From assembly GCA_016719615.1 (NCBI GenBank), contig JADJYQ010000001.1, forward strand, positions 1,586,501 to 1,650,500: a stretch of DNA of 64,000 nt. The letters run 5' to 3'. Every line of letters starts with the position of its first letter. Within the stretch, counting starts at the first letter, position 1. The position numbers were made by a program, and so were the translations under genes. This document shows positions 36,976 through 45,220 of this stretch, piece by piece. This DNA comes from Saprospiraceae bacterium. GTDB lineage: Bacteria; Bacteroidota; Bacteroidia; Chitinophagales; Saprospiraceae. Under the pieces are notes generated by a model. The model did not search any database. It worked only from the letters and a program-made list of their open reading frames with translations, and was not told where the DNA came from.

Positions 36976-38295
36976 TTAATTGTAACGTTTTTTATACACT
37001 TCAATACAACGTTGCCTTGCTATAGCGTGTTCCACTATGGGTTTTGGATAATCGAACGTATCCAGATCAGGAATCCATTTTTTAACAAACACTCCATCCG
37101 GATCAAATTTCATTTGTTGGGCTTCAGGACTAAAGATTCTAAAATATGGCGCTGCATCAGTACCACAACCTGCAGCCCATTGCCAGCCGCCGTTATTGCT
37201 CGCGAGTTCAAAGTCCAATAATTTTTCTGCAAAATAAGCTTCGCCCCACTTCCAATCAATCAGTAGATGTTTGACTAAAAAACTTGCAGTGATCATCCTT
37301 AGCCGGTTATGCATAAATCCGGTTTCATTCAATTGCCGCATACCAGCATCTACCATGGGATAACCTGTACGGCCTTCGCACCAGGCCTTAAACTGGTTTT
37401 CGTTGTTCTCCCAAGTGATCTGATCATATACCTTTTTGAATGCTCCGAATTCAACATATGGAAAACATTGAAGGATCGTACTGTAAAAATCGCGCCATAG
37501 TAATTCGCTGAAAAAGGTATCGCTGAGCTGATATGCCTGGTTAGCTAACGAGCGTATGCTTATCGTGCCAAAGCGAAGATGTATACCTAAATGAGTAGTG
37601 GCATCTCTAGCCGGATAATCCCGATCCTTTTGATAGTTTTTGATGAGCATTTCATTTACCCTGATGTTTGGAATATTTATACTTGATGTTTTAAATCCCA
37701 TTTCATCAAGATCCGGGCAATCATTTGTAGTAGCTTTCCAAAAATTATGAGTGCGTTGTTCGGATGGTAAACAAGCGAAAATGACATGGTTATCTACTAG
37801 CGGTGCTTTTGCTTTTAATCTTTGTAGCAATTTGTTTTTGTATGGAGTAAATACGGTATAGGGCTTGCCATCATCTTTCAGTACTTCGTGGGCTTCAAAG
37901 AGCACGTGATCCTTATAAGTATGTACTTGAATTTGGTGCTGCGTCAGCAATGTTTCAATTTGCTGATCCCTTTGATTTGCGTAAGATTCATAATCTCTGT
38001 TAAAATAAACGCTGCCCAATTTATATTCCTTAAGCAATTTTGACCAGGCATGTAAGGGTTCATCAAACAATATCACCAGGTCGGACTTATAACTTCTTAA
38101 TTTTAATTGCAATTGAAGAATCTGATTATATATGAACGTGATGCGAGCATCATAAGGATCTGATAGTTTAGACAGAATATTTTGATCGAATATAAAAATT
38201 GGGATCACAGGGTTTTCCGATGATAATGCATGAAACAAAGCCGTATTGTCCTCAAAACGAAGATCTCTTCGAAACCAAAAAATATTATAAATCAT
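36976..38295 (-). CDS. phrB: deoxyribodipyrimidine photolyase (cryptochrome/photolyase family)
   Basis: Photolyase repairs UV-induced pyrimidine dimers with blue light and FAD. The N-terminal antenna domain starts 'IFWFRRDLRFEDNTALFHAL'. FAD-binding and DNA-contact motifs follow: 'ELLWRDFYSTILQCFP', 'WCEGRTGYPMVDAGMRQL', 'MHNRLRMITASFLVKHL', and 'DFELASNNGGWQWAAG', with 'YFRIFSPEAQQMKFDP'. Length 439 is slightly short but normal for class I CPD photolyase or a Bacteroidota relative. It may be a cryptochrome, which sequence alone cannot exclude. Confidence 0.93.
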   Translation of the reverse strand: MIYNIFWFRRDLRFEDNTALFHALSSENPVIPIFIFDQNILSKLSDPYDARITFIYNQILQLQLKLRSYKSDLVILFDEPLHAWSKLLKEYKLGSVYFNRDYESYANQRDQQIETLLTQHQIQVHTYKDHVLFEAHEVLKDDGKPYTVFTPYKNKLLQRLKAKAPLVDNHVIFACLPSEQRTHNFWKATTNDCPDLDEMGFKTSSINIPNIRVNEMLIKNYQKDRDYPARDATTHLGIHLRFGTISIRSLANQAYQLSDTFFSELLWRDFYSTILQCFPYVEFGAFKKVYDQITWENNENQFKAWCEGRTGYPMVDAGMRQLNETGFMHNRLRMITASFLVKHLLIDWKWGEAYFAEKLLDFELASNNGGWQWAAGCGTDAAPYFRIFSPEAQQMKFDPDGVFVKKWIPDLDTFDYPKPIVEHAIARQRCIEVYKKRYN

Positions 38296-38360
38296 GAAAG
38301 CCGAACATCCGACTCTAAAAATCGTTCATCTGAACCCCATGTAAAACCTGAATTAAAGTG

Positions 38361-38368
38361 TATTTTTG
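38361..38368 (+). promoter_or_regulatory. Bacteroidota-type -7 box (TATTTTTG) for the TPR lipoprotein
   Basis: TATTTTTG matches TAnnTTTG and lies 16 bp before ATG 38385. An in-frame GTG at 38358 would start inside the promoter and is rejected. Confidence 0.55.
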
Positions 38369-38384
38369 CCTCAAATTGAGCAAA

Positions 38385-39281
38385 ATGAAACTATACTTCT
38401 TACTGTTAATTGCACTAATTGGCTTATTTGCCTGTAATTCAAAGAAAGATTTCGATCGAAAAGAACTGGCATCACTGGAGTCTGCTTTTGAGAATAATCG
38501 CGTAGACTCGACCTATGATAAGCTACTTACCAGATATCTTGAAATTATGCAAGAACATAAGGACAATAAGAAAATTGTTGAAGAGATGTTATTCAAAGCA
38601 GCCCAAGCCAGCAAAAAAATGGATAATTGCCGGCAGCTTGTTATCTTTCTCAACAATCTCATCAAAAATCATTACGAGCGAACAGATACTCCTGATAATG
38701 TTGTCGAAATGATTAATTGTCTACGGAAAATAGAAAAAAGTTATGCAGCGGATATTTTGTCCATTTGCTTTTCTGAAGCTTTTCCTAATCATCCTTCAAA
38801 AGTGGATTTATTAAGCGGATTGCAGCGTCAACAATCTTCAGAGGAGTTTTTAGCAGAATTGGCAAAATCCATGTTTCCGGATACAGGCAGCTATAATAAA
38901 GATGTAGCTTTTAATTACGTGGATGCCTGCGAAGCTTATGCACTTGTATTACCCAATTCTGAAAAATCACCAGAATTTCTTTTCAGTGCTGCCCAGACGG
39001 CCAAATTGCTTCAGACTTATGATAAATGCATTAGTTTATTTGATTGGATTATCGAAAAATATCCTACTCACCCCAAAGCAGAGAATGCCTGCTTTATGAA
39101 AGCATTTTTATTTGACAACGATTTAAAAGATACTGCAATTGCGCGCAAATATTATACAGAATTCATTGGCAAATACCCTAAAAGCGAATTTGTTGATGAT
39201 GCGCAGATTCTGATTTTAAACCTTGGAAAAACGGAGGAACAAATTCTGGAAGAAATTCAGAAAAAAAATCAAGCGCAGTAA
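38385..39281 (+). CDS. TPR-repeat lipoprotein
   Basis: A signal peptide with lipobox 'LIGLFACNSKK' (Cys17) marks a lipoprotein of 298 residues. The rest is helical with TPR-like repeats, clearest near the C-terminus in 'CISLFDWIIEKYPTHPKAENACFMKAFLFD' read in two halves, then 'YYTEFIGKYPKSEFVDDAQ'. This resembles tetratricopeptide periplasmic scaffolds such as YbgF/BamD-like proteins. The start is ATG 38385, supported by the -7 box. Function unknown. Confidence 0.85.
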   Translation: MKLYFLLLIALIGLFACNSKKDFDRKELASLESAFENNRVDSTYDKLLTRYLEIMQEHKDNKKIVEEMLFKAAQASKKMDNCRQLVIFLNNLIKNHYERTDTPDNVVEMINCLRKIEKSYAADILSICFSEAFPNHPSKVDLLSGLQRQQSSEEFLAELAKSMFPDTGSYNKDVAFNYVDACEAYALVLPNSEKSPEFLFSAAQTAKLLQTYDKCISLFDWIIEKYPTHPKAENACFMKAFLFDNDLKDTAIARKYYTEFIGKYPKSEFVDDAQILILNLGKTEEQILEEIQKKNQAQ

Positions 39282-39284
39282 GTT

Positions 39285-39410
39285 TAGTTGGTAGTTGATG
39301 ATTGATAGTTGATAGTTGCGTGCGTTTATTTTTAAAAAAAGTTGTCAGTTTACTGATTAATGTAGACTAGCAAACTTCTTCCTACAAGGCTACAAGCCTA
39401 CAATCCTACC
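39285..39410. repeat. short tandem TAGTTGA and CTACAAG-type repeats
   Basis: Five 7-bp units at 39285-39319 read TAGTTGG, TAGTTGA, TGATTGA, TAGTTGA, TAGTTGC. At 39381-39410 a second array repeats CCTACAAGG-like units. Between and after them, GTTGTCAGTT occurs twice (about 39347 and 39423). I recall comparable intergenic low-complexity patches in many Bacteroidota genomes; no function is known to me. No gene lies in the 240-bp gap. Confidence 0.6.
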
Positions 39411-39521
39411 CTACGAAAATAAGTTGTCAGTTGGCAGTAAATTCCTCTTACCATTAATCTATCTTCACTAAATTCGAATGCAGACAAGTATGAAACAGAC
39501 TATTCCCCTCCCCAACCGGCA

Positions 39522-40001
39522 TTATAAAAACTTGTTTTGCCAAGAATCTTTAAGCGGTTTCAACCAGGCTTTTAGAAAATTTATTTTATCCTGCACTAGT
39601 GTATCAAAAAACAAAGTATCCATTGTTACATCCTGATTAGAAAATGCTGCTTTTAATTGGCTTAAAGGCATACATTTTACTTTATCTTCATCCAGGTAAT
39701 AAACAATTTGCCTATTTAGAAAATCTACATTTTCTCTTTCTCCTAATTTTCTAATAAATTGTACAGAGCCATCTATACTGCAGCCTCCGGGTTTATTGCC
39801 GGTTTCATCTACTACAAAAACAATAAAAAAACCATGCAACAAGCCGCCGGTAGCTTTAACAGCCAATTGATGACTGCTCCAGCTTTTTGTGAAGTTAAAT
39901 ATTTCATCATGAAGTCCTGCAATATGATTTGCATCTATGATCTTGTCGGCACCATATATCCATACACGAGCATGGTCCGGAAAACTCAATAGGTCTGTCA
40001 T
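39522..40001 (-). CDS. conserved Bacteroidota protein often mislabelled 'ABC transporter ATPase'
   Basis: The 159-residue soluble protein has 'DHARVWIYGADKIID' near the N-terminus, 'GGCSIDGSVQFIRKLG' in the middle and 'LKPLKDSWQNKFL' at the end. This matches a widespread Bacteroidota family that databases sometimes name 'ABC transporter ATPase', but there is no Walker A or B motif here. It overlaps the Fe-S oxidoreductase gene by one base and ends the three-gene operon. Its function is unknown; conserved linkage hints at a link with that redox system. Confidence 0.8.
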   Translation of the reverse strand: MTDLLSFPDHARVWIYGADKIIDANHIAGLHDEIFNFTKSWSSHQLAVKATGGLLHGFFIVFVVDETGNKPGGCSIDGSVQFIRKLGERENVDFLNRQIVYYLDEDKVKCMPLSQLKAAFSNQDVTMDTLFFDTLVQDKINFLKAWLKPLKDSWQNKFL

Positions 40002-40774
40002 TATTTCATATTTTGAAGCACTAACTCAGCAAGATCGTAAACCATAACTCTTTCTTGCTGGTCTTTGGCTTTTATGCCATCTGACAGCATAGTAAGACAG
40101 AACGGACAATTTGAAACAATTGTTTTTGTGCCGTTGGCTAAAAATTCTTCTGTTCTTTCAATATTGATGCGTTTGTTGCCGGGCTCATCTTCTTTAAACA
40201 TCTGTGCACCACCTGCGCCACAACATAATCCATTGGATCGAGAGCGTTTTAATTCTTTAATTTCGAGATGAAGAGATTCGATGACATTTCGGGGAGCTTC
40301 ATAAACATTATTTACTCTGCCCATATAACAAGAATCGTGATACCCAACAGCCTCCAGATTTGCCTCATTGTTAATTACAATTTTCCCTTCTTTGATGAGC
40401 CCTTCTAAAAATTGGGAATAATGGATCACCTCATAAGTCCCGCCCAATTCAGGATATTCGTTTTTCAAGGTATTAAAACAATGTGGACAAGTGCAAACAA
40501 TTTTTCGAACATTGTATGCATTCAAGGTTTCTATATTTTGCACAGCAAGCATTTGAAATAAAAATTCATTACCTGCTCTCCGGGCAGGATCTCCTGTACA
40601 TTTTTCTTCATCACCTAAAATGGCATAAGAATATTCGATTCGATTCAGTATTTCGCAAAATGCTTTGGTGACTTTTTGGGCTCTGGCATCATAACTTCCA
40701 GCACAACCAACCCAGAATAAAATTTCAGGTGACTGTCCATTACTTATAAGTTCATTTAATATCGGAACTTTCAT
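40001..40774 (-). CDS. CCG-domain Fe-S oxidoreductase subunit (HdrB/LutA/GlpC-like)
   Basis: The 257-residue protein contains two cysteine-rich CCG-type motifs: 'CTCPHCFNTLKNEYPELGG' with 'HDSCYMGRVNNVYEAPRNV', and 'NGLCCGAGGAQMF' with 'SNCPFCLTML'. Proteins with this domain bind a non-cubane Fe-S cluster and move electrons to or from quinones or other carriers. It starts 1 bp after the membrane Fe-S subunit and overlaps the next gene by one base, so the three form one operon. Confidence 0.9.
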   Translation of the reverse strand: MKVPILNELISNGQSPEILFWVGCAGSYDARAQKVTKAFCEILNRIEYSYAILGDEEKCTGDPARRAGNEFLFQMLAVQNIETLNAYNVRKIVCTCPHCFNTLKNEYPELGGTYEVIHYSQFLEGLIKEGKIVINNEANLEAVGYHDSCYMGRVNNVYEAPRNVIESLHLEIKELKRSRSNGLCCGAGGAQMFKEDEPGNKRINIERTEEFLANGTKTIVSNCPFCLTMLSDGIKAKDQQERVMVYDLAELVLQNMK

Positions 40775-40775
40775 A

Positions 40776-42089
40776 TTAACTGTTTTGTGTCCATTGGGTG
40801 CGAGATTCAGACATCGCCCAAACAGATTGATTTGTTTCTAAACTGTTGAAAACAGGCAACCATTCCTGAGGGCCACCGCTGTTCATGAGAATATCATATC
40901 TACGCAATTCCAAAATGGGTTGAAGTGGATTGATGAGAACCGGACAAGCCTCTACACAAGCATTACAACTTGTACATGCATAAATTTCTTCCTTAGAAAT
41001 AAAATCAAACAGAGATCTACCATCTGTAATTTCTATTTGATCATCAGCAACTCTAACATATCCCTCGTTGCGAATGAGTTCCTCACTCCGATCCCGAATA
41101 TCCATGACAATTTTTCGAGGGCTCAGTTTTTTACCTGTGAGATTTGCCGGACAAACAGAAGTACATCTTCCACATTCGGTGCAGGAAAAGGCTTGCAGGA
41201 TGTTCTTCCAACTTAATTGATGAACATCGGAAGCTCCAAAAAATCCTTTGCTCTCAATATTTGGTTGCGTTTCCATTCCCAACATGTTGCGTACTTCGTT
41301 TTGAATTTCAGGAATATTTTGCATGGCGCCTCTATTCAATGGATCCGCAAAATAACTATTGGGAAAAGCCAAAAAAATATGTAAATGTTTGGAATAAGGC
41401 AGGTAAACCACAAATCCAAGAATGACCAAAAAATGCAGCCACCAAAACAGCCGCTCACAGATAACGGCATAGTTGTTGAGTGCTCCTTCAAATAATGGAA
41501 GAGTCCATTGGGCTGAAAGAAAATAACGCCCCCCATCCGGATACACATTCGGGTTTTGAGTTTGCAAATACTGGTAAGCTCCATTCATCATAAAGATGCT
41601 TATGATAAGTATGATCTCTCCAAGTAAAATTATGTTTGCATCCTTAAAGGGCCAACCTTTTATTTCAGGCATCTGAAATCTCTTTAATTTAATCACATTC
41701 CTTCTCCATAAAAAGACAATAGTTGCAATCAAAGCCAAAACAGAGAGCACTTCAATGGAGTTAATAAGTAATGGATAAAAAAGTCCAATTTTATTCGCAA
41801 AAAAGCGGTGATGGCCGGTAAGCCCATCAATTATTATCTCAAGGGTCTCAATTTGTGTAAAAATAAAAGCTAAATAAATAAACAAATGAAAGAAACCAGA
41901 AATCGGTCTTGTAAACATTTTTCGTTGCCCCAATGCAAAAAGCAGCATATTTTTCCATCTTTCTGATTTCAAACCATTAGTTGCTTCCCTTTGTCCCAGC
42001 TGTATAGCTTTTAGGATTTGTTTATACTTTGAAAGCGAAACATAACTTGCGAGAGCAATAACTGTAAGAAATACAATGGCTGAAATCAT
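40776..42089 (-). CDS. membrane (Fe-S)-binding oxidoreductase subunit
   Basis: The N-terminal 250 residues hold about six membrane helices with histidines that could bind haem, in the style of the NarI/DUF3483 family. The C-terminal part has two ferredoxin-like [4Fe-4S] motifs, 'CTECGRCTSVCPAN' and 'CTSCNACVEACPV', as in HdrC/GlpC proteins. With the downstream CCG-domain subunit it would form a membrane-linked electron transfer module, probably delivering electrons to the quinone pool. The donor is not encoded nearby. It heads the operon; the divergent phosphoribosyltransferase starts 60 bp away. Confidence 0.88.
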   Translation of the reverse strand: MISAIVFLTVIALASYVSLSKYKQILKAIQLGQREATNGLKSERWKNMLLFALGQRKMFTRPISGFFHLFIYLAFIFTQIETLEIIIDGLTGHHRFFANKIGLFYPLLINSIEVLSVLALIATIVFLWRRNVIKLKRFQMPEIKGWPFKDANIILLGEIILIISIFMMNGAYQYLQTQNPNVYPDGGRYFLSAQWTLPLFEGALNNYAVICERLFWWLHFLVILGFVVYLPYSKHLHIFLAFPNSYFADPLNRGAMQNIPEIQNEVRNMLGMETQPNIESKGFFGASDVHQLSWKNILQAFSCTECGRCTSVCPANLTGKKLSPRKIVMDIRDRSEELIRNEGYVRVADDQIEITDGRSLFDFISKEEIYACTSCNACVEACPVLINPLQPILELRRYDILMNSGGPQEWLPVFNSLETNQSVWAMSESRTQWTQNS

Positions 42090-42149
42090 AATAAAATGAA
42101 CAAATTCAAATAATTATTAGAATTTTGTGTTTACATCAGGGTTAAAAAT

Positions 42150-42644
42150 ATGATTATTCTAGGTAAAGTACAAATTCAGCAGAAAATCAAACGAATGGCT
42201 ATGGAAATATACGAAAGGCATTCAAATGATTCTGAAATCATTATTATTGGGATTAAAGATCAGGGAGCTTTATTCGCAGACCAGCTTTGTCAGGAAATTC
42301 ATAAATTAAGCCCTTTGAAATGCACCCAAGCGCAAATGTCGTTAAATAAAGTGAAGCCTACAAGCGCTGATGTTCAATCCAATATTGAACTTTCTACCCT
42401 CAAAAATAAATCTGTACTTCTTGTCGATGATGTAGCAAATTCCGGAAAAACAATGTTTTATGCTTTAGGCGGTCTTATGAAAGCAACTCCAAAGTCCATT
42501 GAAACAGTTGTGTTGGTAGAAAGATTACATAAGCGCTTTCCGGTCGAAGTTACATTCGTTGGAATGAAGTTAGCCACTACGATCAAAGAACACATTGAAG
42601 TAAAGTTAAATGGCCAAAACGATTGGACAGTGGAGCTCAAATAA
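42150..42644 (+). CDS. PyrR-like phosphoribosyltransferase-domain protein
   Basis: A type I phosphoribosyltransferase fold is indicated by 'IIIIGIKDQGALFADQL' near the start and the PRPP loop 'VLLVDDVANSGKTMFYAL' (about 90-107). At 164 residues it is close to PyrR or hypoxanthine phosphoribosyltransferase. Sequence resembles the Bacteroidota 'phosphoribosyltransferase domain' proteins related to PyrR. Its substrate cannot be set from sequence. The 3' end overlaps the convergent patatin gene by 8 bp. Confidence 0.85.
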   Translation: MIILGKVQIQQKIKRMAMEIYERHSNDSEIIIIGIKDQGALFADQLCQEIHKLSPLKCTQAQMSLNKVKPTSADVQSNIELSTLKNKSVLLVDDVANSGKTMFYALGGLMKATPKSIETVVLVERLHKRFPVEVTFVGMKLATTIKEHIEVKLNGQNDWTVELK

Positions 42645-43416
42645 GTTGGAGAAGCACTGGATTTTTTTCAATATTTGAAATAGCGCTCTCGTAGCCCAGT
42701 TTATATAAAAGTTCATAATCGCCTAAATGGTATTTTGAAATGCCAGCTATTTCTTCAGACTCGATAAGTACATCGCAAATTTCTTTTTGTCGTATCGAAT
42801 TATTATTAACATTAAGTTCCAAAACTCTGGTAAGAATTTTCATACTGCTGTTTAATTGTTGGTTCGGCAATTTTAAAATAGGTGTTAAACTAACGCCCAT
42901 AAGAACTTTGCAATCTTTTCTAATAATGGAAGCCGGTAAATTCATTAGTATACCTCCATCGAGGTAAAAATCATCATTAATATTCACAGGCCTGAACAAC
43001 ATGGGTACCGAACAAGATGCCAATACGGGTTTCACAACGGGACCTTTATTGAAAATTTCCAAGACTCCTTTAGTAATATTACAAGCAGTTACCCAACAAG
43101 GAATTCTTAAGGCCTCAAATGAATCAACCGGCAAGTAAGCATTCAGAATTTCACTCAGATAATCCATTCCTATAAGACCACCGGACGGAATGCTTGGTTT
43201 TAAAAACTTAAACCATTTAGTACCTGATGCTATGTGATAAATTTCGTCTGCCGATAATCCACTTGCATATAACACGCCAATTAGAGCACCAGCGCTAGTC
43301 CCGGAAATGCAATCTGGATGTATCCCCTTTTCTTCTAAAGCCTTTAATACACCTATGTGATAAATTCCTCTGGCACCGCCACCTGAAAGTGCTAGACCAA
43401 AAGTTTTAGAAGACAT
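42637..43416 (-). CDS. patatin-like phospholipase
   Basis: The 259-residue protein has the patatin Gly-rich oxyanion loop 'SGGGARGIYHIGVLKALEE', the nucleophile serine in 'SGTSAGALIGVLYASG' (GxSxG, Ser41), and the dyad aspartate in 'FYLDGGILMNLP' (DGG). It lacks a signal peptide, so it is probably cytoplasmic or a cytoplasmic-face lipid acyl hydrolase, similar to RssA-type proteins. It begins directly after the lamin-tail protein stop, with no gap. Confidence 0.93.
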   Translation of the reverse strand: MSSKTFGLALSGGGARGIYHIGVLKALEEKGIHPDCISGTSAGALIGVLYASGLSADEIYHIASGTKWFKFLKPSIPSGGLIGMDYLSEILNAYLPVDSFEALRIPCWVTACNITKGVLEIFNKGPVVKPVLASCSVPMLFRPVNINDDFYLDGGILMNLPASIIRKDCKVLMGVSLTPILKLPNQQLNSSMKILTRVLELNVNNNSIRQKEICDVLIESEEIAGISKYHLGDYELLYKLGYESAISNIEKNPVLLQLI

Positions 43417-45093
43417 TTATAATTTGACAAACTTCGCTATGAAATTGCGCTGACCTTTTAATTTTAAAAAGTAAATACCTGGTAACAGGTCAAATTGGAG
43501 CTGCCTAACAAATTTTCCGTTCCATTGTACAACCCCATTCTGGTTTATAATTTCAATATCATCATAATGCAGCGTAGTTAAAATTTCAATTGAATTTGTA
43601 ACGATGGTTGACCGTAGCCGCGTGCTTGGAGCTAAACTGTTATCTGTCGCCGTAATTAATTCAAGGTCCTGTAAATAACGTGGAATGATTTGATAGTTAT
43701 CAAAATAAGGACTAGATGCATCAAATTGAGAGCCAATACCTGTGATATTGAATTTTCCTGTTGGGGGCATCGTACCATGAATATTTACATCATTGTCTAT
43801 ACGCAGATCAAATTCTTGAATTCCATTGGTGATTTTGGCTGTAAATCCCAAAGGATTATTCGTCCATGTAATGGGATCCACCAGCTCTACATTTTTAATT
43901 TGTATGAGTTGAGATTCTGTGTTTTCGTTAAGATCCGTCACGATAGAGGCAGCAAATAGATTGGCACCTGTAGAAAGGATTTGTAAACTATCTAAAACAA
44001 TTTGTGCTAGTCCGTTAAACTGGGTTGCCAAACCTTTAATGCGTAGCAAATCACCTTCCTTAACAGTATAATTTAAGTTTCCGGCTGAAAGAAATACACC
44101 TATGCCTTGGTTGTTCTTATCAATAATGGTGAACTGCAATCCGGCAGGTCTCAAATTCACGCCATAAACGGTGCCTTCGACTGTATAGCGCCTATCAAAC
44201 GAATCCATTACCCCATTTTGATTGGTTGTTTTAAGTAGATCAATTGTAATATCTGGGTAATTGATGTCTTTGTTGCGAACCCTTACAACGCCGGTCATGC
44301 CAGATGGTCCATGTATATCGCATTGGTATTCATAAGTACCCGGCAAATCGAATTTATAAATAAAGGACCAATTTCCACTTTTCGGGTTACCGCTGTAGAA
44401 GGAGGCCGGATTATCTCTGAATATGGATTGATTGCCATTTACATTATGGGTGCCCGAAGTATTGATCCATTCAACTTGCTCGCCTACAAAAATGCTGATA
44501 TCTGCAGGATCAAAACTGGATGCCTGTAAATTTATGCTGTGTTCTGCACAGATAACATTGTTTGATTTGCCCGGTGAACCGTATACGGCTTTTGCATTGA
44601 CTTCAATCATCGCATTGGTGAGAGAAGGCCTCCAATACACGGCCAACGAATTATCGGCCGTAGTTCGACAAAGTTCAAGACTGGAACCATCACCATTCGT
44701 TTGAGGGCTCCAGGAACTAAAATAATGAACACTATCCACAAATTCACCATTTGCATTTAAGAGTGTGATAACTTCATCTGTATTTCTCATGCCACCTGAA
44801 GTCCATTCCAAAGCTTGTATATTAAAAATGGAATCTAACCGAAGACTATCAACACAAACAACAATAAAACTGCCGGGACTAATGACAGTATCCGGAAAAG
44901 TAAACACTACTGCATCCGGTATTTTATAATTATTCATATTAACCGGTGTATTTCCAGTATTTTGAAATTCAATATATTCTAAATAATCTGTTCCGCTTTC
45001 AGGCGGGTTATACATGATTTCAGTGATCACGATTTGCGCATCCAGCGCAAGCAATGAAATTATAAAGCAAAATAATGTTAGGATTTTTTTCAT
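43417..45093 (-). CDS. T9SS-secreted lamin-tail protein with an internal blue-copper (cupredoxin) domain
   Basis: A signal peptide (about 1-19, ending LDAQ) leads to a lamin-tail domain ('IVITEIMYNPPESGTDYLEY'). At about residues 186-275 a plastocyanin-like domain has His in 'SGTHNVNG' and the Cys-x2-His-x4-Met loop in 'YQCDIHGPSGM', the set of type 1 copper ligands. An OB-like or DUF5689-type segment follows, and the C-terminus is a T9SS sorting domain ending 'RNFIAKFVKL'. So it is exported by T9SS and could bind copper at the surface. A -7 box lies 16 bp upstream. Lamin-tail plus cupredoxin is an uncommon pairing as far as I know. Confidence 0.85.
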   Translation of the reverse strand: MKKILTLFCFIISLLALDAQIVITEIMYNPPESGTDYLEYIEFQNTGNTPVNMNNYKIPDAVVFTFPDTVISPGSFIVVCVDSLRLDSIFNIQALEWTSGGMRNTDEVITLLNANGEFVDSVHYFSSWSPQTNGDGSSLELCRTTADNSLAVYWRPSLTNAMIEVNAKAVYGSPGKSNNVICAEHSINLQASSFDPADISIFVGEQVEWINTSGTHNVNGNQSIFRDNPASFYSGNPKSGNWSFIYKFDLPGTYEYQCDIHGPSGMTGVVRVRNKDINYPDITIDLLKTTNQNGVMDSFDRRYTVEGTVYGVNLRPAGLQFTIIDKNNQGIGVFLSAGNLNYTVKEGDLLRIKGLATQFNGLAQIVLDSLQILSTGANLFAASIVTDLNENTESQLIQIKNVELVDPITWTNNPLGFTAKITNGIQEFDLRIDNDVNIHGTMPPTGKFNITGIGSQFDASSPYFDNYQIIPRYLQDLELITATDNSLAPSTRLRSTIVTNSIEILTTLHYDDIEIINQNGVVQWNGKFVRQLQFDLLPGIYFLKLKGQRNFIAKFVKL

Positions 45094-45108
45094 AAGTCAT
45101 AAATTTAT

Positions 45109-45116
45109 CAAAGATA
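45109..45116 (-). promoter_or_regulatory. Bacteroidota-type -7 box (TATCTTTG) for the lamin-tail protein gene
   Basis: Minus-strand TATCTTTG lies 15 bp before the ATG at 45093 and matches TAnnTTTG. Confidence 0.55.
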
Positions 45117-45170
45117 ACAAGAGTCCTAATAAATAGGAAAAGGAATTAAAAATCGCAAAGCTTAAAACAA

Positions 45171-45198
45171 AAAAGCCATATCCGGAGATATGGCTTTT
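45171..45198 (-). terminator. rho-independent terminator after the TonB-dependent receptor gene
   Basis: A perfect 12-bp stem (AAAAGCCATATC / GATATGGCTTTT) with a 4-nt loop is followed by a T-rich stretch on the minus strand. It lies 22 bp past the receptor stop and isolates that gene from the downstream lamin-tail gene. Confidence 0.8.
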
Positions 45199-45220
45199 GA
45201 TATAAAATTTGAAATTTCTA

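Noticed and set aside
38358..38384. Upstream GTG start for the TPR lipoprotein
   Set aside because: It lies at the -7 box, and the ATG at 38385 gives a proper signal peptide and lipobox.
41144..41425. 93-codon plus-strand frame inside the Fe-S membrane gene
   Set aside because: It is antisense to well-conserved ferredoxin motifs and lacks features of its own.
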